A stretch of DNA of 14,768 nucleotides from Clostridiales bacterium (GCA_021200895.1 JAJQFX010000038.1:1-14768), one strand, 5' to 3'. Counted from the first letter of the stretch, positions 6,601-13,319 are shown. The notes: generated by a model from the sequence alone, not told the origin. Translations and numbers: made by a program.

Positions 6601-7767
6601 ATGTCCTTTGGATTTGAGCAAGAGCCTGAAAACGTTGTCAACATTAAGGTCGTTGGCATCGGCGGCGGCGGCAACAATGTGGTGAACCGTATGGTAGAGT
6701 CCGGCACCCAGGGTGTGGACTTCATCGCGGTGAACACCGACAAGCAGGCGTTGGACGTATCCAGCGCCACCTATAAGATTCAGGTGGGCGAGAAGCTGAC
6801 CCACGGCCAGGGCGCTGGCGCGAACCCGGAGGTGGGTCGGAAGGCCGCCGAGGAGAGCCGCGAGAAAATCACCGAGGCCCTGAAGGGGACGGACATGGTG
6901 TTTGTGGCCTGCGGCATGGGCGGCGGCACCGGCACCGGCGGCAGCCCCATCGTGGCTGAGGTGGCCCGGGAGCTGGGCATCCTCACCGTGGGCGTAGTGA
7001 CCAAGCCCTTCAGCTTTGAGGGCCTCGTCCGAAAGAGAGCGGCGGAGGCCGGCATTGAGGAGCTGCGCAGCAAGGTGGACTCCCTGGTCATCATCCCCAA
7101 TGACCGGCTGCGCTACGCCACCGACCAGAAGCTGACCATGCGCAACGCCTTCGCCATTGCGGACGATGTGCTGCGCCAGGCGGTGGAGTCCATCTCCGAC
7201 CTGGTGAAGAACGTGGGCTTCATTAACCTGGACTTTGCCGACGTGACTACTGTTATGAAGGACGCGGGGCTGGCCCACATGGGCATTGGCCGGGCCGCAG
7301 GCGAGGGCAAGGCCAAGGACGCGGCCCAGATGGCTATCTCCTCCCCGCTGCTGGAGACCTCCATCAACGGCGCACGGGGCGTTATCATCAACATCACCGG
7401 CGACCCGGACATCGGCCTGGAGGAGGTAGAGGAAGCCGCCTCCATGGTGCAGCAGGCCGCCAATCCCGAAGCCAACATCATCTTCGGCGCCACCATTGAC
7501 GAGACGCTGGAGGATGAGATCCGCATCACCGTCATCGCCACCGGCTTTGACGAGAAGCCTGCGGAGCCCGCAGCCCCTTCCCCGAAAGGCGCTAAGGAGC
7601 AGGGTCAGCCCGCCGAGGCGAAGGCCGATGAGGCCCAGCCGCAGGCAGACGAAGCGGCCCAGGCTGAAGCGGCAGAGCCTGCAAAGAAGCCCGCAGCCAA
7701 CTCCAGCGACGACGAGTATTTTAAGACGATTTTAGACCTGTTCCGGAATCAGGACGGCCAGAAATAA
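6601..7767 (+). CDS. ftsZ: Cell-division GTPase FtsZ
   Basis: FtsZ is the tubulin-like GTPase that assembles the Z-ring at mid-cell and recruits the divisome. The 388 residues contain VVGIGGGGNNVVNRM (18-32), the tubulin signature GGGTGTG (107-113) followed by GSP instead of the common AAP, and the T7 synergy loop NLDFAD (209-214). The globular domain ends near residue 317. An Ala/Glu/Pro/Lys-rich linker of about 50 residues follows, then a tail ending DEYFKTILDLFRNQDGQK, unlike the usual (D)IPxFLR peptide. ATG 6601 is chosen because AGGAGG lies at 6587-6592 and the protein then begins MSFGFEQEPENVVNIKVVG. The frame is open back to 6508, but that stretch contains the promoter. No ftsA is present between ftsQ and ftsZ. 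Confidence 0.97.
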   Translation: MSFGFEQEPENVVNIKVVGIGGGGNNVVNRMVESGTQGVDFIAVNTDKQALDVSSATYKIQVGEKLTHGQGAGANPEVGRKAAEESREKITEALKGTDMVFVACGMGGGTGTGGSPIVAEVARELGILTVGVVTKPFSFEGLVRKRAAEAGIEELRSKVDSLVIIPNDRLRYATDQKLTMRNAFAIADDVLRQAVESISDLVKNVGFINLDFADVTTVMKDAGLAHMGIGRAAGEGKAKDAAQMAISSPLLETSINGARGVIINITGDPDIGLEEVEEAASMVQQAANPEANIIFGATIDETLEDEIRITVIATGFDEKPAEPAAPSPKGAKEQGQPAEAKADEAQPQADEAAQAEAAEPAKKPAANSSDDEYFKTILDLFRNQDGQK

Positions 7768-7770
7768 CAT

Positions 7771-7815
7771 TGGAACGCGAGGGCAATCGACCGCAGGCCG
7801 ATGGCCCTCGTTCCA
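7771..7815 (+). terminator. Long hairpin after ftsZ, probable terminator
   Basis: TGGAACGCGAGGGCAATCG (7771-7789) is nearly complementary to CGATGGCCCTCGTTCCA (7799-7815), with two bulges and a loop of about nine bases. It begins three bases after the ftsZ stop. There is no T-run, so termination efficiency is uncertain; it may instead protect the 3' end of the mRNA. Confidence 0.55.
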
Positions 7816-7825
7816 TTAGGGCGGA

Positions 7826-7858
7826 GGCTGTTAGCCATTAGCTGTTGGCTGTTAGTGG
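7826..7858 (+). repeat. Degenerate GCTGTTAG-type short repeats
   Basis: The stretch is built from variants of GGCTGTTAG (GGCTGTTAGCC, then GCTGTTGGCTGTTAGTGG). Read on the other strand it resembles the ACTARCC units found 370 bp downstream, so the two arrays lie in inverted orientation around the MITE-like element. Confidence 0.45.
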
Positions 7859-7986
7859 CGGTGGTTGGAACCGCTGGTTTTTCCTCCTTAAATCTTTACT
7901 TCATTCAACTATCGCAAAATGCCAACGGAATTGCCAGTGATGCTGCTCAAGCAGGAAAAAGGTTCCGTTTTTTGCAACCGCGTGTG

Positions 7987-8214
7987 TAGTAGAAAATGAA
8001 AACTAAATCTTCACTTTTTTGCAGGGGCGGCTGCAAACCCCTCTGCCTCCCCTTTCCGGGGAGGCAAGAAGTTGTCATAATCTCTACGTCATTGGCTCCC
8101 CTGAAAGGGGAGCTGGCTGGCCGTAAGGCCGGACTGAGGGGTGATGCCGCAGTCTGTCCACGGGTATTTTGTGATGGTTGAACAAAACAAAGTTTTAGTT
8201 TTCACACTCTAGTA
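7987..8214. mobile_element. MITE-like element with imperfect terminal inverted repeats
   Basis: About 228 bp bounded by TGAAAACTAAATCTT (7997-8011) and AAGTTTTAGTTTTCA (8190-8204), which match as inverted repeats at 14 of 15 positions. Similarity continues outwards for about ten more bases at each end (6 of 10). There is no transposase and no credible gene inside. A structured GC-rich core occupies 8037-8142 and recurs at the right edge of the window. No convincing target-site duplication is visible, so mobility is inferred from the ends and the second core copy. Confidence 0.5.
8037..8142 (+). repeat. Interspersed multi-hairpin repeat, copy 1
   Basis: ACCCCTC (8037-8043) pairs with GAGGGGT (8136-8142) and closes three hairpins: GCCTCCCC/GGGGAGGC (8045-8065), GCTCCCC/GGGGAGC (8095-8113) and GGCC/GGCC with a GTAA loop (8119-8130). 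The part from CCCTGAAAGGGG onward recurs on the minus strand at 14692-14740 with only two substitutions over about 44 bases. One of them is in the GTAA/GCAA loop, so pairing is preserved. It could act as RNA or as a DNA cruciform; no function is recognised. Confidence 0.7.
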
Positions 8215-8220
8215 GGGGCG

Positions 8221-8255
8221 ACTAGCCACTAACCACTAACCACTAGCCACTAGCC
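8221..8255 (+). repeat. Five tandem ACTARCC heptamers
   Basis: Five head-to-tail heptamers ACTAGCC, ACTAACC, ACTAACC, ACTAGCC, ACTAGCC fill 8221-8255 and differ only at one purine position. The array ends ten bases before the AAGGAG of the NUDIX gene. It is a likely site of copy-number change by replication slippage. Confidence 0.8.
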
Positions 8256-8280
8256 ATCCTTGTCTAAGGAGCGTAATCCC

Positions 8281-8907
8281 ATGAAAAACGAACTGGAACG
8301 CCTGCGCGGGGCGCTGGCCCGGCAGACCGCCCCGGCCACAGACCGCCCCCGGGACGCGGCGGTGCTGGTGCCGCTGGTGGAGACGGCGGAGGGCTATGCC
8401 CTGCTCTACGAGGTGCGCTCGGCCACCCTGCGCCGCCAGCCGGGAGAGGTCTGCTTCCCCGGCGGGGGCATCGAGGGGGCGGAGACGCCCCGGGAGGCCG
8501 CTCTCCGGGAGACCTGGGAAGAGCTTGCCATCCCCCCGGAGGCCGTGACCCTGCTGGGGACGCTGCCCCTGGCGGAGCACAGTTCCCGGCGGCGGGTGTA
8601 CCCTGTGGTGGGGGCGGTATCTCAGGCGGCGGTGGAGGAGGCACGGCCCTCCCCGGCGGAGGTGGGGCGCATCTTCACCGTGCCGGTGGACTGGCTGCTG
8701 GCAAACCCGCCCAGCCGCACCTCCTTCACCCTGGCCCCGGAGCATTTGGAGGGGCAGCCCCCGGCGGCCCAGCGCTTCCTGAAGGACTATCGCCTCCGGC
8801 AGGAGGCCCTGTACTGGCCCTGGGACGGGGAGACTATCTGGGGCCTGACCGCCCGCATCACCTGGCAGCTGTTGACCTGCTGGGCGGACGTTTTTCACAG
8901 CCTGTGA
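8281..8907 (+). CDS. NUDIX hydrolase, CoA-pyrophosphatase type
   Basis: Proteins of this subgroup (NudL/YeaB, Nudt7-like) cleave coenzyme A or acyl-CoA to phosphopantetheine and 3',5'-ADP, which may limit CoA levels or remove damaged CoA. The 208-residue length is typical. RRQPGEVCFPGGGIE (51-65) matches the CoA-NUDIX signature just before the NUDIX box. The box itself runs from G62 to I84 with E68, R76-E77 and E80-E81 in the right spacing for metal binding; the usual last Gly is Ala83. ATG 8281 has AAGGAG at 8266-8271, nine bases upstream. An in-frame TTG at 8260 is rejected because it lies before that site. The larC-like gene follows after 53 nt, without a terminator between them, so the two may share a transcript. 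Exact substrate is inferred from the motif. Confidence 0.88.
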   Translation: MKNELERLRGALARQTAPATDRPRDAAVLVPLVETAEGYALLYEVRSATLRRQPGEVCFPGGGIEGAETPREAALRETWEELAIPPEAVTLLGTLPLAEHSSRRRVYPVVGAVSQAAVEEARPSPAEVGRIFTVPVDWLLANPPSRTSFTLAPEHLEGQPPAAQRFLKDYRLRQEALYWPWDGETIWGLTARITWQLLTCWADVFHSL

Positions 8908-8960
8908 AAAAATGACAAGCGGTAACAGGCCGCAACGGAAACAGAAGGGAGCAAACCGGC

Positions 8961-9434
8961 ATGACACCCCAAACTACCAACGGCAGAGACACCATCTGGA
9001 AGCTGGAGACGAACCTGGACGATATTACCGGGGAAAACCTGGGCTTCGTCATGGAGCTGCTGTTTTCCGCCGGAGCCAGGGACGTGTACTACCAGCCCAT
9101 CTATATGAAGAAGAACCGCCCGGCCTACCTCCTCAGCGTGATTTGCACCGAGGCGCAGCGCCCGGCGCTGGAAGAGCTCATCTTCCTCCACACCACCACC
9201 ATCGGCATCCGGCGGGTGGAGATGGAGCGGACCATCCTTCCCCGGAGCATGGCCCAGGTGGAGACGGCTCTGGGCCGGGTGGCGGTGAAGGTCTGCACCC
9301 TGCCGGACGGGTCGGAGCGGGCCTACCCGGAGTACGACAGCGTAGCCGCCCTGTGCCGGGCCACCGGAGAGAGTTATCAGACAGTGTACCGCCTGGCTCA
9401 GACCGCCTGGGAAGCGGGAAACACGGCCCAATAA
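8961..9434 (+). CDS. Stand-alone LarC C-terminal (LarC2-like) nickel-cofactor protein
   Basis: The 157 residues match the C-terminal half of LarC (DUF111 family), the CTP-dependent cyclometallase that inserts nickel into the pincer cofactor of lactate racemase. Characteristic stretches are KLETNLDDITGENLGFVMELL (about 13-33), FSAGARDVYYQPIYMKKNRPAYLL (35-58), HTTTIGIRRVEMER and a late PEYDSVA. The N-terminal LarC1 half is not upstream; the neighbour there is a NUDIX hydrolase, and no larA, larB or larE is in the window. It may be a split larC2 whose partner is elsewhere, or a protein with a separate role. ATG 8961 is preceded by a GAAGGGAG-like site about a dozen bases upstream, a little farther than usual. 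A strong terminator follows eight bases after the stop. Confidence 0.82.
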   Translation: MTPQTTNGRDTIWKLETNLDDITGENLGFVMELLFSAGARDVYYQPIYMKKNRPAYLLSVICTEAQRPALEELIFLHTTTIGIRRVEMERTILPRSMAQVETALGRVAVKVCTLPDGSERAYPEYDSVAALCRATGESYQTVYRLAQTAWEAGNTAQ

Positions 9435-9442
9435 AAGTATTT

Positions 9443-9508
9443 GCCACCCCTAAACCGTCGATTCTCGCAAAGCGAGAGTGATTTTCGGTCTGCGGGGTGG
9501 CTTTTTTT
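9443..9508 (+). terminator. Intrinsic terminator after the larC-like gene
   Basis: GCCACCCC (9443-9450) pairs with GGGGTGGC (9494-9501) and is followed directly by seven Ts (9502-9508). Inside it ACCG/CGGT (9454-9457, 9486-9489) and TCTCGC/GCGAGA (9463-9477, AAA loop) stack further, making an unusually long compound hairpin. This is the clearest Rho-independent terminator in the window. Confidence 0.88.
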
Positions 9509-9513
9509 GCGGG

Positions 9514-9557
9514 AATTTGCTAGGATAAACTTGTCCAAAGGGCCCGGACAGCAAATT
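9514..9557 (+). promoter_or_regulatory. Nested dyad upstream of the HTH regulator gene
   Basis: AATTTGC (9514-9520) pairs with GCAAATT (9551-9557), and between them TGTCC (9532-9536) pairs with GGACA (9546-9550). The dyad ends four bases before the AAGGAG of the following gene. It could be an operator for self-regulation or an RNA hairpin near the ribosome site. No clear sigma-A promoter could be placed here. Confidence 0.35.
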
Positions 9558-9576
9558 TCGTAAGGAGTGAAGTACC

Positions 9577-10893
9577 GTGGAAGCGAAAACGATAGGGAAA
9601 TTCATTGCCGTCCTCCGCAAGGCCAACGGCATGACCCAGAAGGAGCTGGCAGAGCGGCTGAACGTCTCCGACAAGGCGGTGAGCCGCTGGGAGCGGGACG
9701 AGAGCCGGCCCGACCTGACCCTGATTCCGGTGATTGCGGAGCTGTTCGGCGTGACGACGGATGAGCTGCTCCGGGGGGAGCGCAGCCCCGCCGGGGAGCC
9801 TGCCGGGTCGGCCCAGCCCTCCCCCAGGACGGAGAAGCAGATCGCCCACATTCTGGCGGACGGCAAGACGAAGCTGCTGACCCGGAGCGTCCTCTCCGTG
9901 GGTCTGAACCTGGCGGGGCTGCTGGGAGCCATGGTGATGAACTTCGGCTTTAACCGCGCCTATGTCGGCTTCTTTGTGGGCTGCCTGTTCTATGTGGCGG
10001 CGGTTCTGTGCGAGGCGGTCTTTTGTATCCTGGCCAACGCCGGGGTCAGCGGGGAGGACTTCCAAGGGGAGGAGCTGAACCAGTTCCGGCGCTTCCTCCT
10101 ACGCACGGCGGAGGCCGTGATGGGTCTGGCGGTGGTGCTGCTGGGGGCGACCATTCCCCTGATTGCGATCCCCTATGACACCTATCAGGGGCTTGTGGGT
10201 ATCACCTGGCTGGCCTACGGGCTGATAGGCGGCCTGCTGGCGGCGGCGCTGTGGGGCATCCTGACGATGGTAGTTTCCCGCACGGCGGAGAAGCGGGGCT
10301 TTTACCGCATCAGCGAGGAGGAAGCCACCCGCCGCACCAAATTGTGGAAGGCGAGAGGAAAGACCCTTGGCGTCACGGCGCTGGTGATGGCGGTGACCCT
10401 GGTGGGCCAGCTGATGTTCAACGGGAACGCATCGGCGGCCGACCTGGTGCAGGGCACCGTCTTTACCGATTTTGAGAGTTTCCAGGCCTACATGGCGACG
10501 GAGCCGGAGCCCGACGATGCGGTCGGGGACGGGGACGTCACCCTTGGGCCGGTGGAGTCCGACATTGAGGTAGTATGGGATGAAGAGACTGCTGCGGAGA
10601 AGAATGGCGCCGAGGAGGACGATAGCACCGGGGAGGAACTCTACCTGGAAGAACTCGAAGGCCCGGACGGTACCACGCTGGAATACGAGTGGCGGAATAC
10701 CGACGTCTGGCAGGTTCTGACCAGCGGCGAAGGGGACAGCTGGACGGTGCGGGTGCTGACGGAGGAGGACTTTGCAACGGCAAGCCATATCCGAACGGTG
10801 GTCGGCAGCGTGTTCAGCGTGGCCTACGTCGCAGAGCTGGCAGCGGGCCTTCTCTGGTACCGCCACGAACTGAAAAAGAGACAACTCAGTTGA
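9577..10893 (+). CDS. Membrane-anchored XRE-family HTH regulator
   Basis: Residues 1-66 form a Cro/C1-type DNA-binding domain (IGKFIAVLRKANGMTQKELAERLNVSDKAVSRWERDE...PDLTLIPVIAELFGVTTDELL). A Pro/Gly/Ala linker (about 67-100) leads to five predicted membrane helices near 105-125, 129-152, 178-200, 206-232 and 263-281. A hydrophilic, strongly acidic segment (about 282-407) is predicted outside the membrane, and a sixth helix at 408-428 returns a short basic tail to the cytoplasm. Such proteins are thought to couple a membrane or external signal to transcription; the ligand is unknown and I do not recognise the outer domain. The GTG start has AAGGAG at 9562-9567, nine bases upstream. The gene stands alone between a strong terminator and a convergent palindrome. 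Confidence 0.85.
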   Translation: MEAKTIGKFIAVLRKANGMTQKELAERLNVSDKAVSRWERDESRPDLTLIPVIAELFGVTTDELLRGERSPAGEPAGSAQPSPRTEKQIAHILADGKTKLLTRSVLSVGLNLAGLLGAMVMNFGFNRAYVGFFVGCLFYVAAVLCEAVFCILANAGVSGEDFQGEELNQFRRFLLRTAEAVMGLAVVLLGATIPLIAIPYDTYQGLVGITWLAYGLIGGLLAAALWGILTMVVSRTAEKRGFYRISEEEATRRTKLWKARGKTLGVTALVMAVTLVGQLMFNGNASAADLVQGTVFTDFESFQAYMATEPEPDDAVGDGDVTLGPVESDIEVVWDEETAAEKNGAEEDDSTGEELYLEELEGPDGTTLEYEWRNTDVWQVLTSGEGDSWTVRVLTEEDFATASHIRTVVGSVFSVAYVAELAAGLLWYRHELKKRQLS

Positions 10894-10904
10894 CAAACGC
10901 GATG

Positions 10905-10938
10905 ACCGCGCCCGCAGGCAGCTGCCTGCGGGCGCGGT
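10905..10938. terminator. Perfect 34-bp palindrome between convergent genes
   Basis: ACCGCGCCCGCAGGCAG (10905-10921) is followed at once by its exact reverse complement (10922-10938). It lies 11 bases after the HTH gene and 26 bases from the end of the convergent permease gene. It probably ends transcription from both sides, although only TTT AAA T follows on the plus strand and no T-run on the minus strand. Confidence 0.65.
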
Positions 10939-10964
10939 TTAAATCGAGCGCGATGTTATCCAAT

Positions 10965-12083
10965 TCAGGAGTGGGCGTCGGCTGCCTTTTTCCGGAGCCG
11001 CCCGTTGATGAACTCCGCCCCCAGGTTGTACAACACGGCAAACACCGGCACCCCCAAAATCATCCCGGCGAAGCCGAACAACTCCCCGCCGACGACGATG
11101 GCAAACAGCGTCCACATGGTAGACAGCCCCACTGTATTGCCCAAAATCTTCGGGCCGATGACATGGCCGTCCAGCTGCTGAATGATGAGCACCAGCACCG
11201 CGTACAGGGGCACGCTCCCCGGCGAGGCCAGCAGCAGGATGACGCCGCCGATGACGCCGCCGATGATAGGCCCTACCACCGGCACGATGTTGGTCACGCC
11301 AATCAGGACGCTGATAAGGGGCGTGAAGGGGATGCGCAGCAGGCCCAGCACCACCGCGCTGAACAGGCCAATCACCGTGCTGTCCAGAATTTTCCCGGCC
11401 AGGAAGCTAGTCAGCATCTGGTTAGACAGCTGGTAAATTTTGCTCAGCCACCGCTGGCCCTCCGTGGGCAGCAGCGCATGGCACACCTTCTTCAGCTGCC
11501 GCACCATCTGCTGCTTCTCCAGCAGGATATAGATGGCCGACACCACCGCCGTGAGCGCCGTCACCAGGCCGTTGCCAATGGCCCTGCCGTAGGCAAACAG
11601 GTTGCTGGAATAGTTTTCCAGCAGAGTGAGCAGCTCCTCCCAGATGGTCTGCCAGTCGGAGAACAGGGTGTCCACAGGGGTCTCGTCCACCGTAACGTCC
11701 ACCGGCAGCTGGTTCAGCAGCCCCTCCAGATTGGCCAGGTAGGCGGGGACGTTTTCCATAAAGCTCTCCATGCTGAGACTGAGCTGGGGCACCACCATAG
11801 CGATCAGCAGCCAAATCACCAGCACGACCCCTACCAGCACCGCCGCTACGGACAGCGCCCGGTTCTTCAGCCACCGCTCCTCCAGATAGCGGGTGGGAAT
11901 GTCCAGCAGCCAGGCCAGGGCGATACCCACCAGGAAGGGAAACAGCAGATCCAGCGCCGCCTTCCCCAGCTGCACAAACCAGGGCAGATGCTCTAAAACC
12001 TCGTAAAAGGCCACCGCCGTGACCGCCACCAGCATCCAGGGCGCCACCTGCGCCAGCAGCTTTTTCATCCGATTCAAAATCAT
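10965..12083 (-). CDS. AI-2E family transporter (TqsA/YdbI/PerM-like permease)
   Basis: The 372 residues match the AI-2E exporter family (PF01594), membrane proteins tied in different bacteria to autoinducer-2 export, ion/proton antiport or unknown transport; the substrate cannot be read here. Hydrophobic segments lie near 12-30, 42-61 and 76-99, followed by a long outer loop (about 100-165). The conserved C-terminal half comprises TNIVPVVGPIIGGVIGG (264-280), QQLDGHVIGPKILGNTVGLS (302-321) and FAIVVGGELFGFAGMILGVP (327-346). The tail GRLRKKAADAHS is basic and cytoplasmic. The start at 12083 has GAGAGG just upstream, at rather short spacing; an internal ATG at 12068 lacks a site. The gene is divergent from argF and convergent with the HTH regulator gene. 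Confidence 0.9.
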   Translation of the reverse strand: MILNRMKKLLAQVAPWMLVAVTAVAFYEVLEHLPWFVQLGKAALDLLFPFLVGIALAWLLDIPTRYLEERWLKNRALSVAAVLVGVVLVIWLLIAMVVPQLSLSMESFMENVPAYLANLEGLLNQLPVDVTVDETPVDTLFSDWQTIWEELLTLLENYSSNLFAYGRAIGNGLVTALTAVVSAIYILLEKQQMVRQLKKVCHALLPTEGQRWLSKIYQLSNQMLTSFLAGKILDSTVIGLFSAVVLGLLRIPFTPLISVLIGVTNIVPVVGPIIGGVIGGVILLLASPGSVPLYAVLVLIIQQLDGHVIGPKILGNTVGLSTMWTLFAIVVGGELFGFAGMILGVPVFAVLYNLGAEFINGRLRKKAADAHS

Positions 12084-12109
12084 CGCCTCTCTTCCGATGA
12101 ATTATTTTT

Positions 12110-12118
12110 ATGATAGCA
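12110..12118 (-). promoter_or_regulatory. Possible extended -10 promoter for the permease gene
   Basis: On the minus strand TGCTATCAT forms an extended -10 (TGN plus TATCAT) about 27 bases before the permease start. No good -35 hexamer is seen at the right distance, so this is tentative. Confidence 0.35.
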
Positions 12119-12195
12119 CATTTCTGGATAAAATGGTGTCCGAATTGTAAACCATTTCTTTTGGCGCAGTTTGCAGAAAAACTGCCCTTCCCCCA

Positions 12196-12224
12196 TTGCA
12201 AGCCCGGGGAAAATCCGCTAAAAT
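12196..12224 (+). promoter_or_regulatory. Sigma-A-type promoter for argF
   Basis: TTGCAA (12196-12201) and TAAAAT (12219-12224) are 17 bases apart. Initiation near 12231 gives a leader of about 29 nt. A TATACT at 12231-12236 is an alternative -10 but lacks a -35. The palindromic GTATAC there does not match an ArgR box well. Confidence 0.6.
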
Positions 12225-12259
12225 AAGGTGTATACTTGACTGCTCCAGGAGGAATTGTA

Positions 12260-13243
12260 ATGAACGTCACTGGTAAGAGCTTTCTTAAGCTGCTGGATTT
12301 CACCCCGGAGGAAATCCAGGGCTTCCTGACCCTGGCCGCTGAGCTGAAGGCTCAGAAAAAGGCCGGTATCCCCCACCGCATCCATGAGGGGAAAAATATC
12401 GCGCTGATTTTTGAAAAAACGTCCACCCGCACCCGCTGCGCCTTTGAGGTGGCCGCCCGGGATTTGGGGATGGGGGTCACTTATCTGGACCCCTCCGGCT
12501 CCCAAATCGGCAAGAAGGAGTCCATCGCTGACACCGCCCGGGTGCTGGGCCGGATGTTTGACGGCATCGAGTACCGGGGCTTCGGCCAGGCCGTCGTGGA
12601 GGAGCTGGCGGCATACGCAGGCGTCCCCGTCTGGAACGGCCTGACCAACGAGTTCCACCCCACCCAGATTCTGGCGGACTTCCTGACGATTCAGGAGCAC
12701 TTCGGCCATCTGAAGGGTATCCATCTGGTCTACCTGGGGGACGCCCGGTACAATATGGGCGACTCCCTGATGGTGGGCTGCGCCAAGATGGGAATGCACT
12801 TCACCGCCTGCGCCCCGGAAGCCTACTTCCCCGACCCGGCCCTCATCGCCCAGTGTCAGGCCATCGCCGCAGAGACCGGGGCCACCCTGGACTTTGTGAC
12901 CGACCCCATCGCCGCCACCAAGGGGGCGGACGTATTGTATACCGACGTGTGGGTGTCCATGGGCGAGCCGGTGGAGGTGTGGGAAAAGCGCATCCACGAC
13001 CTGGCCCCCTACCAGGTGAACCAGGCCCTGATGGACAACGCCGGGCCCCAGGCGAAATTCATGCACTGCCTCCCCGCCTTCCACGACCATAAGACCACCA
13101 TTGGCAAGGAAATGGGCCTGCGCTTCCAGCGGGAGGCCATGGAGGTCAGCGACGAGGTGTTTGAAGGCCCCCAGTCCATCGTCTTTGGCGAGGCGGAGAA
13201 CCGGATGCACACCATCAAGGCGGTCATGGCGGCAACGCTTTGA
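12260..13243 (+). CDS. argF: Ornithine carbamoyltransferase
   Basis: The enzyme joins carbamoyl phosphate and ornithine to give citrulline in the cytoplasm, in arginine synthesis, or runs in reverse in the deiminase pathway. The 327-residue length is typical. Visible motifs are the carbamoyl-phosphate loop STRTR (55-59), FHPTQILADF (132-141), the SMGE ornithine loop (233-236) and HCLPAFH (269-275) with C270. The C-terminal FHDHKTTIGKE and EAENRMHTIKAVM resemble E. coli ArgI/ArgF and ArcB rather than Bacillus ArgF, so a catabolic role (arcB) is possible. AGGAGG at 12247-12252 is seven bases before ATG 12260; the frame is open further upstream but overlaps the promoter. No other arg or arc gene is nearby, and a terminator follows, so it looks monocistronic. 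Confidence 0.94.
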   Translation: MNVTGKSFLKLLDFTPEEIQGFLTLAAELKAQKKAGIPHRIHEGKNIALIFEKTSTRTRCAFEVAARDLGMGVTYLDPSGSQIGKKESIADTARVLGRMFDGIEYRGFGQAVVEELAAYAGVPVWNGLTNEFHPTQILADFLTIQEHFGHLKGIHLVYLGDARYNMGDSLMVGCAKMGMHFTACAPEAYFPDPALIAQCQAIAAETGATLDFVTDPIAATKGADVLYTDVWVSMGEPVEVWEKRIHDLAPYQVNQALMDNAGPQAKFMHCLPAFHDHKTTIGKEMGLRFQREAMEVSDEVFEGPQSIVFGEAENRMHTIKAVMAATL

Positions 13244-13273
13244 CATTCACTGCGTGTCAATGGCAGTAACAGG

Positions 13274-13319
13274 GGGGTGCGCCGCGTTTCGCTGCGGCGC
13301 ACCCCGCACTCCCTTTTTT
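13274..13319 (+). terminator. Terminator after argF
   Basis: GGGGTGCGCCGC (13274-13285) pairs perfectly with GCGGCGCACCCC (13294-13305) around an 8-nt loop. Six Ts follow at 13314-13319, eight bases beyond the stem. The spacing to the T-run is long for a textbook terminator, but the stem is very stable. Confidence 0.7.

Noticed and set aside
7924..7973. Weak hairpin AACGGAA/TTCCGTT followed by T6
   Set aside because: The loop is over 30 bases and the stem only seven; not convincing as a second ftsZ terminator.
7801..7989. Open frame of 62 residues after ftsZ
   Set aside because: Its ATG lies in the arm of the post-ftsZ hairpin, it has no ribosome site, and it translates the short-repeat array; codon use is unlike the neighbours.
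7996..8181. Open frame of 61 residues in the intergenic region
   Set aside because: It is a translation of the inverted ends and hairpins of the MITE-like element and has no ribosome site.
7771..8280. tRNA, riboswitch or CRISPR in the gene-free stretch
   Set aside because: No tRNA cloverleaf with a TTCRA loop, no known riboswitch core and no regular repeat-spacer pattern was found; the structure is explained by the repeat element.
10689..11996. Plus-strand frame of 435 residues opposite the permease
   Set aside because: It overlaps the HTH gene, the palindrome and the whole permease gene in antisense; the composition is typical of a shadow frame.
12231..12250. Possible ArgR box near argF
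   Set aside because: GTATAC is palindromic but the flanks do not fit the known ARG-box pattern.
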